A stretch of 64,000 nt of DNA, taken from the NCBI GenBank assembly GCA_947629335.1, contig CANRDI010000005.1, forward strand, positions 58,151-122,150. Reading direction: 5' to 3'. Shown one piece after another: positions 1 through 8,315 of the stretch. The notes under the pieces were generated by a model. That model was not told the DNA's origin. It made no database searches and saw only the letters and a list, made by a program, of their open reading frames with translations. The DNA is from an uncultured Clostridia bacterium (GTDB taxonomy: Bacteria > Bacillota > Clostridia > Oscillospirales > Ruminococcaceae). The translations under genes and the position numbers were made by a program. Numbering within the stretch: position 1 is the first letter of the stretch; the number at the start of each line of letters is the position of its first letter.

Positions 1-13
1 GAGGTAATTGCAA

Positions 14-607
14 ATGTTAAAAGCTGTTTTATCAAAGAAAAACATTTTTGACTGCGGAGATTATATTTCATGCGTTTCAGACCTTATAGAAAACGAAAAC
101 ATCCTTAAACTCAGGGATTTCAGTCACCATATCGGTACGACACGTTATCAGCATTCGCTGAATGTTTCATATTATAATTTTCTTCTGTGCAGGTTTCTGG
201 GGCTTGACGCAAAAAGCGCGGCGCGCGCGGGACTTATGCATGATCTTTTTTTCTACGACCGAAGGAAACATGAAAAAGGCATAGGCGAGAGATCGCATAT
301 TTCAGAACATCCTAAGATCGCGTTTTTCAATGCCTCCGAAATGTTTTCAATAAGCGAGCTTGAAGGAGATATGATCGCAAATCATATGTGGCCTGCCACT
401 TTACACCTTCCGAAGCACAGAGAAGCGTTTGTAATTACGTTTGTAGATAAATTCTGCGCAGTCGCGGAGGTCGCGGTCAGCGTAAAGACAAAAATTTCGA
501 GAAAACGCCGAAAAGAATATGTAAACGCCGTTTCCTCGTCAGAACGCGCGCTCTCAGCGGCAAAGGCAGATAATATGCAGGAGCAGCCCGCTGAAAGCAA
601 AGTATAA
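14..607 (+). CDS. HD-domain phosphohydrolase-like protein
   Basis: Predicted soluble metal-dependent hydrolase of the HD superfamily, about 197 residues. The signature is seen as RAGLMHDLFFYD near residue 75, with an upstream conserved His (TTRYQHSLNV) and a later H in MIANHMWP, which together fit an HD metal site. Families of this size hydrolyse nucleotides or phosphate esters; the substrate cannot be told. The start is taken at ATG 14 because a GAGGT ribosome site lies at 1-5; an in-frame TTG at 8 is too close to it. The C-terminal 40 residues are charged and low in complexity. A hairpin at 645-669 follows the stop. The gene upstream is outside the window, so operon membership is unknown. 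Confidence 0.75.
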   Translation: MLKAVLSKKNIFDCGDYISCVSDLIENENILKLRDFSHHIGTTRYQHSLNVSYYNFLLCRFLGLDAKSAARAGLMHDLFFYDRRKHEKGIGERSHISEHPKIAFFNASEMFSISELEGDMIANHMWPATLHLPKHREAFVITFVDKFCAVAEVAVSVKTKISRKRRKEYVNAVSSSERALSAAKADNMQEQPAESKV

Positions 608-644
608 TTCCAAATCAAACGTCTTAATAACCTAATATTTTTCC

Positions 645-669
645 GAGGTCGGTATTTGATACCGACCTC
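645..669 (+). terminator. Hairpin after HD-domain gene
   Basis: GAGGTCGGTAT, a 3-base loop and ATACCGACCTC form an uninterrupted 11-bp stem 38 bases after the HD gene stop. The following bases (tcagtttgtg) are only weakly T-rich, so termination is probable but not certain. Confidence 0.55.
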
Positions 670-1328
670 TCAGTTTGTGTAAAAACACAGTTTGCTGAAA
701 AAATACTTATCTTAACTTGTTTTGAGGGAGCGCAGTATACAGCACACAGGGGATATAGTATGCAGTAAACAGTAGTAGGTATCCGCCTGCGGCGGATGAT
801 ATTTGATTGTTTTCAAGATAATAGGGATATGCCGTTTTGGGTGCTTCTTTAGGAAACGCGTCCGGAATAGGCTGTCAAGAGCTTATGCTGTCAGCATAAT
901 TTCTATATCCGAGTTTTTATCCTTGAGGGTCTTTTATTTTTTCATAAAGTTTTAGAATATTTTCACAAAAACTGTGGAAATTGTCGGAAGTTTGTGTTAT
1001 AATAATTGCAGAGCAATTATTATAGATTTCAATGCCTTGCGCATACGCAAAATTTTATTAAAATTTTGCTCCGCGCATATCGGCAAATCATAACATAAAT
1101 TCTTGCGAATTTATGTTATGATAAATTGCAGAGCAATTATTATAGATTTCAATGCCTTGCGCATACGCAAAATTTTTTTAAAATTTTGCTCCGCGCATAT
1201 CGGCAAATCATAACATAAATTCTTGCGAATTAAAAAACGCAGGCGTTTTTATTGCCGCTCGATTTGAGAGCTTTCAGCAGATAATAGCGGATATTAAGCC
1301 TGTGGATATTTTATTCTCTATAAAATAA
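670..1328. other. Long spacer without a gene
   Basis: No convincing reading frame is seen here. The first 320 bases are featureless apart from a short palindrome (ccgcctgcggcgg, about 783-795). From 991 to 1230 lies the tandem 120-bp palindromic repeat described separately. The last 100 bases lead into the yfmF-like reading frame and hold a weak AAGGA ribosome-site-like string at 1333-1337. Confidence 0.6.
991..1230. repeat. Two tandem copies of a 120-bp palindrome-rich unit
   Basis: Positions 991-1110 and 1111-1230 are near-identical with a period of exactly 120 bases. Each unit strings together several short inverted repeats: AATAATTGC/GCAATTATT, TTGCG/CGCAA, GCAAAATTTT/AAAATTTTGC, and in the first copy TAACATAAATTC/GAATTTATGTTA. 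The second copy loses the last arm where it runs into unique sequence. The first copy also carries TGTGTTATAAT, an extended -10-like string. This reads as a small duplicated non-coding element, not as coding sequence. Confidence 0.75.
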
Positions 1329-1475
1329 CGAAAAGGACTGATCGAAATTTTTGAGCGAAAACAAATTGCCGAAGGAATTTATTTTTCCAAAATAACCGAC
1401 CCGCGTTATAAACAAAACCGCTTTTTCATCTCACTTTTTACCGACATTTCCAAAATACCGCGCGAAGACGCGGCT

Positions 1476-2603
1476 GTGGCGGCTTATGAATTTACCGAAT
1501 GCAGCGAGCAATATACAGACTATAAACAGCTCTCCTCGGCGCTTCTTGACCTATATGACGCGTCGCTTTCCGCGGCGACATCGCTCTTCTGCGGCGCAAG
1601 GCGCACAGACGTCTGGGCGGCGGCGCTTGACGACAGATATGCGCTTAACGGTGAAAAACTCGAATGTGAAACCGCGCGGCTTTTATGCGGCTGCATTTTC
1701 CGTCCGCTTGTAAAAAACGGAGCATTTGACGAAAAAATAACCGAAATGCTCCGAACACAGCTTATCGACAATCTCGACAGCGCTATAAACGACAAAGCTG
1801 TTTACGCAAGCGAACGCGCCGCAAAAACCGCTTTCATCGGCGAAGCCGCAGAACTTCCCGCGTCGGGTCTGAGCGAAAATGCGAAAAATGTTACGGCTGT
1901 TTCGGCATTTAACGCTTATCGGGAGATGATGAAAACCGCCCACGCAGAGATCTGCGCGGTAGGCTGCTCTGAATTTGCCGAAAGCGAACAGATATTTACC
2001 GAAGAGTTTTCTAAACTTGACAGAGAAAATATATATCAGCTTAAAGCTGAGCCTTCTGCGCTCAAAAAAACTCCCGCAATTATCGAGGACAACCTCGAAA
2101 TGCAGCAGGCTATTTTAAGAATGTATTTCAAAGCTCCGAAGATGGACGACAGACCCGCAAACGCCCTCTTTTCGCGTATTCTCGGCGGTATGACAACTTC
2201 CCGCTTTTTTACGAATATCCGTGAGAAACGTTCGCTGTGCTATTACTGCGGTTCAAGCGCGAACCGTTTCAACAGAACGCTCGTATGCTCTGCGGGAATA
2301 GAGCCGCAAAATGCCGAAAAAACGCGCGAAGCGATGCTTGCAGAAATAAACGATATATGTGAAAACGGAGTGACGAACGACGAGCTTGAACGCGCTAAGC
2401 TCGAAATACTCGACGAGCTTTCTTCGACCTATGACAGCGCTTTAGGCATCTCAAGCTGGTATCTGTCGCAGATAACCGACGAAAAATTTATCTCTCCCGA
2501 AGAATTTGCCGAGCTGATAAAAGCCGCGACGCCCGACCGCGTTAAAGAAGCCGCACGCAAATACGGTCTTGATACAGTCTATCTGCTGAAAAACAAGGAG
2601 TAA
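1476..2603 (+). CDS. yfmF: M16 peptidase-like protein, YfmF family
   Basis: Insulinase-family (M16) protein of the kind paired with YfmH and linked in other Firmicutes to EF-P modification. This half is normally the non-catalytic partner: no HxxEH zinc motif is visible, as expected. The C-terminal half has the family pattern FSRILGGMTTSRFF followed by REKRSLCYY. GTG 1476 is the first ordinary start codon, but the frame is open from 1329. Residues encoded upstream (IAEGIYFSKITDPRYKQNRF) match the usual N-terminus of this family, so the real protein starts earlier or a one-base frameshift separates it from a TTG at 1351. It is 10 bases from yfmH and probably co-transcribed with it and lgt. Confidence 0.8.
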   Translation: MAAYEFTECSEQYTDYKQLSSALLDLYDASLSAATSLFCGARRTDVWAAALDDRYALNGEKLECETARLLCGCIFRPLVKNGAFDEKITEMLRTQLIDNLDSAINDKAVYASERAAKTAFIGEAAELPASGLSENAKNVTAVSAFNAYREMMKTAHAEICAVGCSEFAESEQIFTEEFSKLDRENIYQLKAEPSALKKTPAIIEDNLEMQQAILRMYFKAPKMDDRPANALFSRILGGMTTSRFFTNIREKRSLCYYCGSSANRFNRTLVCSAGIEPQNAEKTREAMLAEINDICENGVTNDELERAKLEILDELSSTYDSALGISSWYLSQITDEKFISPEEFAELIKAATPDRVKEAARKYGLDTVYLLKNKE

Positions 2604-2613
2604 ACCAAACAGA

Positions 2614-3879
2614 ATGATGATCGAAAAGATATACAATGACATTATAAAAGAGACGTGTCTTAAATATGTCTGTTCCTGCGGGACAGAGGTATATATGCTT
2701 CCGATGAAGGGGTGGAATACGGCTGTCGCACAGTTTACCGCGCGCTTCGGCTCTCAGGACAACTCGTTTATTTCCGACGGAAAACTTATCGAGATACCCG
2801 ACGGAACGGCGCATTATCTCGAACACAAGCTCTTTGAGAGCGACGAAAAAGACGCTTTTTCACTTTTCGCGCAGACGGGCGCTTCATGCAACGCCGGAAC
2901 AAGTTTTGACTACACCCAGTATTATTTCAGTTGTGCGGACAATTTCCGAAAAAATCTTGAAATACTGCTCGGCTTTGTGAGCGAACCGTATTTCACGGAA
3001 GAAAATGTTGAAAAAGAGCGCGGCATTATCGGTCAGGAAATAACGATGTACCGTGACAACCCCTCATGGCGCGTGTTTACAAATCTTTTAGAAGGAATTT
3101 ATGTTAAAGATCCCGTAAGGCTCGATATAGCGGGAACTGTCGAAAGCATAGCGAAGATCACTCCAAAAACGCTCTACGACTGTTATAACACATTCTACGC
3201 CCCCTCAAATATGTTTTTATGCGCGGCGGGAAATATCGACCCTGACGAGATAGTTCAGATATGCGAAAATAAGCTCAAAAAAGCCAAGCCCTTTAAAATC
3301 GGAACAGCGTCTTATGACGAGCCGTATGAGGTAAACAAAAAACTTTTGCGTATGTCAATGCCCGTTTCAAAACCGATATTTGAAATAGGATTTAAGCGTC
3401 CTGCCGTTTACAAAGAACAGGAAATAAGCGACTATATCTATTTCAACATTCTGCTCGATATGCTTTTCGGAAACTCTTCGGAGTTTTATGAACAAATGCG
3501 CATAGACGGCATACTGAACGACGAATGGGCAGTAAGCGTTTTCAACGGCCGCGGGCATTTCTTTCTTGCCGCGCGCGGGGAGAGCGAAAAGCCGGAACTT
3601 GTGCTTGAAAAAATGCAGGAGCTTTTCGTATCTTATAAGAAAGATCCGCCCGAACGCGAGCTTTTTGAGCGCGTAAAAAAGGCAACCTACGGCTCTCTTG
3701 TAAAGGAATTTGCGAACGTAAAAAGCGTATGCACTACGCTTTCCGAAGCGGCTTTGTCAAATGTTTCGCCGTTTTGCGCCATTCAGACGGCCGCCTCGGC
3801 GAGCTATGAAACGCTTTTGGAAAAGCTATACGATATCGACGCGGAAAACGCCTGCATCTCAATAATAGAACCGCTTTAA
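2614..3879 (+). CDS. yfmH: M16 zinc peptidase, YfmH family
   Basis: Zinc metallopeptidase of family M16, 421 residues, a usual length. The inverted zinc motif HYLEH is near residue 68 and the distal acidic ligand region is in VEKERGIIGQE, so the site looks intact. In Firmicutes the YfmF/YfmH pair is annotated as associated with EF-P 5-aminopentanol modification; the catalytic half is this one. The second M16 domain follows from about residue 240. ATG 2614 is followed by a second in-frame ATG at 2617. The ribosome site is weak (GGAG overlapping the yfmF stop), which suits coupled translation. Confidence 0.85.
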   Translation: MMIEKIYNDIIKETCLKYVCSCGTEVYMLPMKGWNTAVAQFTARFGSQDNSFISDGKLIEIPDGTAHYLEHKLFESDEKDAFSLFAQTGASCNAGTSFDYTQYYFSCADNFRKNLEILLGFVSEPYFTEENVEKERGIIGQEITMYRDNPSWRVFTNLLEGIYVKDPVRLDIAGTVESIAKITPKTLYDCYNTFYAPSNMFLCAAGNIDPDEIVQICENKLKKAKPFKIGTASYDEPYEVNKKLLRMSMPVSKPIFEIGFKRPAVYKEQEISDYIYFNILLDMLFGNSSEFYEQMRIDGILNDEWAVSVFNGRGHFFLAARGESEKPELVLEKMQELFVSYKKDPPERELFERVKKATYGSLVKEFANVKSVCTTLSEAALSNVSPFCAIQTAASASYETLLEKLYDIDAENACISIIEPL

Positions 3880-3900
3880 TGACAGCAAAGGAGAAACCGA

Positions 3901-5121
3901 ATGAACGTTTTAGATATGATTTCAAGCTCTGTGACAGAAAAAATAACAGTTGAATTCCCTAACCTTTTTCAAGGCACTCAGATAACATACAGCCGCGGAT
4001 TTGAGGTTTTCGGACTGTCAATATACTGGTACGGGATATTGATAGCGGTGGGGATACTGTTGGCGTATATATATGCGACTGTGCGCTGCGACAAGGTTTT
4101 CGGACTTCCGAAGGGAAGGTTTTTCGATGTGGTTTTCGTGTCGGTCATAGGAGGTTTTTTGGGAGCAAGAATTTACTACTGCGTATTCACCACGCTCGAC
4201 CCCGATTCGGGCATGAAATATGATTTCATAACCACCTTTACCAAAATACACGACGGCGGACTTGCAATTTACGGCGGAATAATCGGCGCGCTTCTGACGG
4301 CTCTTGTTATGTGCAAAGTGAGAAAATTAAACTTTTTTGCGGCGTGCGATATTGCCGCGCTCGGTTTTCTTATCGGTCAGACTATAGGCAGGTGGGGAAA
4401 CTTTATAAACCAAGAGGCGTATGGTTCTGCCTGCGACGCGGACTGGCTCTTTGCAATGACAGGCTCGAAAATTGAAAACGGTCCCGTTCATCCCTGCTTT
4501 TTGTACGAGAGCGCATGGTGCCTGCTCGGATTTATCTTATTGCATTTCTACTCGAAAAAGCTCAGGAGCTTTGACGGGGAAATTATGCTGCTTTATCTTT
4601 CGTGGTACGGACTGGGAAGGTTCTTTATTGAAAGCGACCGCTCGGACAGCCTTATGGCAGGAAGTTTTAAAGTATCTCAGATAGTAGCGGCAGTCTGCTT
4701 TGTATGCGGCATTGCGCTGTTTATTGTTTTCAAGATAATCACAAAAAAGAAGAACGTTCCGCTTTATGTAAACACCGAAGCGTCAAAACTGCTTATTGAC
4801 AAGGAAATACAGGACGAGCTTGACGCAAAAGCAAAGCGCGAAGCCAAAAAGAACAAAAAAGCTCCGAGCATTCTCGAAAGCGACGATAGCAATGACGAGG
4901 AAAACAACGAAAATCCTTCTGAAAATGAAACGGAAAGCATCGACAAAGATAATGCCGATAAAGAAGAAAATGCTGACAAAGAAAACATCGGCAAAGAAAG
5001 CTCAGACAATGATCTGAGCGAAGAAGCGCCTGCTGAAGAAAAAACCGACAATAAAAGCGATAATGAAAACGAAAGTTCGGACGAAAACAATGCCGACAAG
5101 CAGGACAACAATAATGCATGA
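3901..5121 (+). CDS. lgt: Prolipoprotein diacylglyceryl transferase with long acidic tail
   Basis: Membrane enzyme that moves diacylglycerol from phosphatidylglycerol to the lipobox cysteine of prelipoproteins. About seven membrane segments lie between residues 30 and 285. The Lgt signature GRWGNFINQEAYG is near residue 164 and GGLAIYGG near 120. AAGGAG precedes ATG 3901. The catalytic part ends near residue 290; the remaining roughly 115 residues are an Asp/Glu/Asn/Ser/Lys-rich cytoplasmic tail that ordinary Lgt lacks. The tail contains KKAPSIL, a string shared with the membrane protein at 28339-28887. Likely third gene of the yfmF-yfmH-lgt operon. The window contains two predicted lipoprotein substrates (32885-33700 and 36849-37937). 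Confidence 0.93.
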   Translation: MNVLDMISSSVTEKITVEFPNLFQGTQITYSRGFEVFGLSIYWYGILIAVGILLAYIYATVRCDKVFGLPKGRFFDVVFVSVIGGFLGARIYYCVFTTLDPDSGMKYDFITTFTKIHDGGLAIYGGIIGALLTALVMCKVRKLNFFAACDIAALGFLIGQTIGRWGNFINQEAYGSACDADWLFAMTGSKIENGPVHPCFLYESAWCLLGFILLHFYSKKLRSFDGEIMLLYLSWYGLGRFFIESDRSDSLMAGSFKVSQIVAAVCFVCGIALFIVFKIITKKKNVPLYVNTEASKLLIDKEIQDELDAKAKREAKKNKKAPSILESDDSNDEENNENPSENETESIDKDNADKEENADKENIGKESSDNDLSEEAPAEEKTDNKSDNENESSDENNADKQDNNNA

Positions 5122-5169
5122 TAACGCTCAAACCACAGTCTTTTCACCTGCGGCTGAATAAAAAGAAAA

Positions 5170-5192
5170 GCTCCCGAAAAAAATTCGGGAGC
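5170..5192 (+). terminator. Hairpin after lgt
   Basis: GCTCCCGAA and TTCGGGAGC form a 9-bp stem about 50 bases after the lgt stop, followed by aaattattt. The T-run is weak, so efficiency is uncertain. Confidence 0.6.
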
Positions 5193-5222
5193 AAATTATT
5201 TGGAAGCCTTTAGCGAGAAAAA

Positions 5223-5339
5223 ATGGAAGGAGATTTAATCAAGACAATATATGTAAACTCGCCCGGCTTCGAAAAATGGAAGGGTGAGGACATGGTGAAA
5301 CTAATAAATGGAATTTTTATTGGAAGGAAAGAGAAATGA
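5223..5339 (+). CDS. Possible 38-residue small protein
   Basis: An open frame from ATG 5223 to TGA 5339 encodes a polar peptide containing TIYVNSPGFEKWKGEDMVKL. The composition looks protein-like and differs from the AT-rich non-coding DNA after it. No good ribosome site precedes ATG 5223; an AAGGAG string lies inside the frame at 5227-5232, so an internal non-ATG start is possible. I do not recognise a family. Confidence 0.25.
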   Translation: MEGDLIKTIYVNSPGFEKWKGEDMVKLINGIFIGRKEK

Positions 5340-5743
5340 CTGAGCTGTAATGAATGTTTTGTTGTCCTCTTGAATTTATTATATCATATCTTTCTGCAAT
5401 GTCAACATTTATTACAAAACTGTAATTATATTGTAATTTTTTTGAAAGATTTTTTAGTTTTAAATCAGTGACCGTAAAGGTTCGTGCAGGAATACAGAGC
5501 GAGACCGACTTGAAATATAATTGCTTTCGGAAAATGTCTATAAACCAAAAAGTATACTTTTTTGCGCGCTGAAAACTGTCAGCAGCTTTCAATAAATTTG
5601 TAAACGTTTTCTGTGAAATATATGTAAGGAAAGTGTGAGAAAAAAAGCCATTAAGGACGGTTTTTGTGAAAAATGCACAAAAAAGCGCGAAAAAAATCTA
5701 TTTAAAATATTAAATCTTATTATTTATAAATTTTGGATAACTG

Positions 5744-5772
5744 TAGACTTTTTTTGAAGCTTGTGTTATAAT
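5744..5772 (+). promoter_or_regulatory. Likely hydCBA promoter (extended -10)
   Basis: TGTTATAAT at 5764-5772 is an extended -10 (TG-N-TATAAT). A weak -35 (TAGACT, 5744-5749) lies 17 bases upstream. It is the best promoter before hydC, about 95 bases from its start. Confidence 0.55.
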
Positions 5773-5866
5773 AATATAGTATGGTAGTGAAACCAAAAGG
5801 AAATGCGGTTTTACGTTTATTTCGCAAAATATCCGCAAAAGGCGGAAAAAATAAGGAGGCTACATA

Positions 5867-6361
5867 ATGGCTTTTAAAAAGAGTGCGATTCCTTTTTCCG
5901 GAACGCCCAAGCAGGAAGAACAGCTCAGAGAGGTCATAAATCGGCACAAAGACGACCCCGGCGCGCTTATGCCCGTTCTTCAGGAAGCGCAGGAGATCTA
6001 CGGATATCTGCCCATAGAGGTCCAGCAGATGATCGCCGACGCAATGGAAATACCGCTCGAAAAGGTTTACGGAGTTGTTACATTCTATGCGCAGTTCTCT
6101 ATCAATCCAAAGGGCAAGTATAAGATCTCTGTATGTCTTGGTACGGCTTGTTATGTAAAAGGTTCGGGAAACCTTTACACAAAGCTCCAGGAAAAGCTCG
6201 GAATTTCAGGAGGAGAGATAACGCCCGACGGAAAGTTTTCGCTCGACGCGTGCCGCTGTATAGGCGCGTGCGGATTGGCTCCGGTTCTGACGATAAACGA
6301 GGACGTTTACGGAAGACTTACGCCTGACGATATTGACACTATCCTCGCAAAATATAACTGA
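5867..6361 (+). CDS. hydC: [FeFe]-hydrogenase subunit, NuoE-like
   Basis: Thioredoxin-like [2Fe-2S] protein of the NuoE family, 164 residues, the small subunit of the trimeric NAD-linked, electron-bifurcating type hydrogenase. The cluster ligands are seen as CLGTAC near residue 91 and CRCIGAC near 130. It passes electrons between the flavin subunit and the hydrogenase. Start ATG 5867 follows AAGGAG. First gene of hydC-hydB-hydA; it is 19 bases from hydB. A plain NADH dehydrogenase is unlikely because the next genes are a ferredoxin-fused NuoF and an H-cluster hydrogenase. Confidence 0.93.
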   Translation: MAFKKSAIPFSGTPKQEEQLREVINRHKDDPGALMPVLQEAQEIYGYLPIEVQQMIADAMEIPLEKVYGVVTFYAQFSINPKGKYKISVCLGTACYVKGSGNLYTKLQEKLGISGGEITPDGKFSLDACRCIGACGLAPVLTINEDVYGRLTPDDIDTILAKYN

Positions 6362-6380
6362 TAGAAGGGAAAGTTTACGA

Positions 6381-8282
6381 ATGAACGTTATTAAAACAAT
6401 CGACGAGCTGAACGCCGTAAAGGCGAAGTACGCCGACGTAGTAGGCACCCGCATAGAGGGAAAGGAAAACGGCGTCCGCGACGTTTTAGTCTGCGGAGGT
6501 ACGGGCTGTACCTCAAGCGGATCTATGAAAATAATCGACGTATTAAAAGAAGAGATAAAGAAAAACGGTCTGGAGGACAAGGTAAACATAATTAAAACAG
6601 GATGTTTCGGTCTTTGTGCTTTAGGACCCATTATGATAGTTTATCCTGAGGGTACGTTCTACTCAAAGACCGAGCCTGAGCATATTCCCGAAATTGTTGA
6701 ACAGCACCTTAAAAACGGAAACCCCGTAAAGAAATATCTTTATGCCGAAACAGTAAACGGCGACGAGATAAAATCGCTTAACGAAACTGCATTTTATGCA
6801 AATCAGCACCGCGTTGCTTTGAGAAACTGCGGCGTTATAAGCCCGGAACATGTCGAGGAATATATAGCGCGCGACGGTTATCAGGCTCTGTATAAGTGCC
6901 TTACACAGCTCACCCCCGACGACGTTATCGAGATTATCTTAAACTCCGGACTTCGCGGACGCGGCGGCGCGGGCTTCCCTACCGGAAAGAAATGGATGCT
7001 GGCAAGAAACCTTGTAAAAGACGCAGACCAGAAATACGTCTGCTGCAACGCGGACGAGGGCGACCCTGGAGCGTTTATGGACCGCTCGGTACTTGAAGGC
7101 GACCCGCACACCGTTATTGAAGCAATGGCTATAGCAGGCTATGCTATCGGCGCAAATCAGGGATACATTTATGTAAGAGCTGAATACCCGATCGCCGTTG
7201 AGCGTCTGAAAATAGCAATAAAGCAGGCGGAAGAGATCGGTATGCTCGGCGACGATATTTTCGGCACGGGCTTTAAATTCCACCTCGGATTAAGACTTGG
7301 CGCAGGAGCGTTTGTTTGCGGAGAGGAAACCGCGCTTATGACCTCGATCGAGGGCAACCGCGGCGAACCGCGTCCGCGTCCTCCGTTCCCTGCGGTAAAG
7401 GGACTTTTCGGAAAGCCTACTATATTAAACAACGTTGAGACCTACGCGAATGTATGCCAGATAATTTTGAACGGCGCGGACTGGTTCGCGTCAATGGGTA
7501 CGGAAAAATCGAAAGGCACAAAGGTATTTGCGCTCGGCGGAAAGATACACAACACGGGTCTTGTCGAAGTTCCTATGGGAACAACGCTTCGTACAGTCAT
7601 TGACGACATCGGCGGCGGTATCCCGAACGGAAAGAAGTTTAAAGCAGCTCAGACAGGCGGACCTTCGGGCGGCTGTATACCCGCACAGCACCTCGATATC
7701 CCCATCGATTACGACAACCTCATTGCTATCGGCTCGATGATGGGTTCAGGCGGACTTATCGTAATGGACGAGGACAACTGTATGGTAGATATTGCGAAGT
7801 TCTTCCTCGACTTTACGGTTGACGAAAGCTGCGGAAAATGTACGCCCTGCCGTATAGGTACAAAGAGAATGTACGAAATGCTCGAAAAGATAACTAAGGG
7901 CAAGGCGACAATGGAAGACCTCGATAAACTCGAAAAACTTTGCTACTACATAAAGGACAATGCTCTGTGCGGTCTCGGACAGACTGCTCCGAACCCCGTG
8001 CTTTCAACGATGCGCTATTTCAGAGATGAATACGAGGCTCACATAAAGGAAAAGAGATGTCCCGCGGGCGTATGCAAGTCGCTGCTCAGCTTCTCTATCG
8101 TCAAGGACAAGTGCGTCGGCTGCGGACTGTGCGCAAGAAACTGCCCCGCGTCGGCTATTTCGAGAACAGATTATGTCGCACCCGGAAAGAAACTCGCGGC
8201 AATGGTCATTGATACTCAGAAGTGCGTAAAATGCGGCGTATGTATGGACAATTGTAAGTTCAACGCTATCTCTAAGGGATAA
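6381..8282 (+). CDS. hydB: [FeFe]-hydrogenase flavin subunit, NuoF-like
   Basis: NuoF-type FMN and NAD(H)-binding subunit, 633 residues. Order seen: N-terminal thioredoxin-like [2Fe-2S] domain (CGGTGCTSSG, later GCFGLC), NuoF core with the NAD/FMN motifs GRGGAGFPTGKKW and CNADEGDPGAFMDR, the [4Fe-4S] motif CGKCTPCRIG, and a C-terminal pair of ferredoxin [4Fe-4S] motifs (CVGCGLCARNCP; CVKCGVCMDNC). This domain set is that of HydB in bifurcating hydrogenases, which couple NADH and reduced ferredoxin to hydrogen. ATG 6381 has GAAGGGAAAG upstream; the longer frame to 6333 overlaps hydC and has no ribosome site. Confidence 0.94.
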   Translation: MNVIKTIDELNAVKAKYADVVGTRIEGKENGVRDVLVCGGTGCTSSGSMKIIDVLKEEIKKNGLEDKVNIIKTGCFGLCALGPIMIVYPEGTFYSKTEPEHIPEIVEQHLKNGNPVKKYLYAETVNGDEIKSLNETAFYANQHRVALRNCGVISPEHVEEYIARDGYQALYKCLTQLTPDDVIEIILNSGLRGRGGAGFPTGKKWMLARNLVKDADQKYVCCNADEGDPGAFMDRSVLEGDPHTVIEAMAIAGYAIGANQGYIYVRAEYPIAVERLKIAIKQAEEIGMLGDDIFGTGFKFHLGLRLGAGAFVCGEETALMTSIEGNRGEPRPRPPFPAVKGLFGKPTILNNVETYANVCQIILNGADWFASMGTEKSKGTKVFALGGKIHNTGLVEVPMGTTLRTVIDDIGGGIPNGKKFKAAQTGGPSGGCIPAQHLDIPIDYDNLIAIGSMMGSGGLIVMDEDNCMVDIAKFFLDFTVDESCGKCTPCRIGTKRMYEMLEKITKGKATMEDLDKLEKLCYYIKDNALCGLGQTAPNPVLSTMRYFRDEYEAHIKEKRCPAGVCKSLLSFSIVKDKCVGCGLCARNCPASAISRTDYVAPGKKLAAMVIDTQKCVKCGVCMDNCKFNAISKG

Positions 8283-8315
8283 CCATTTTAAATCGAATTG
8301 AAAGGAAAAATTCTG

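Larger units (their letters stand above)
5122..5866. other. Spacer between lgt and hydC
   Basis: 745 bases. The left part holds a hairpin (5170-5192) and a possible 38-codon frame (5223-5339). From 5340 to 5860 it is strongly AT-rich with no coding pattern. The hydC promoter is at about 5744-5772. I looked for a Rex operator (TTGTTAA-N4-TTAACAA type) and saw none. Confidence 0.6.

Noticed and set aside
4764..5147. Minus-strand Ser/Leu-rich frames opposite the Lgt tail
   Set aside because: Low-complexity mirror of the acidic tail codons; no start signals.
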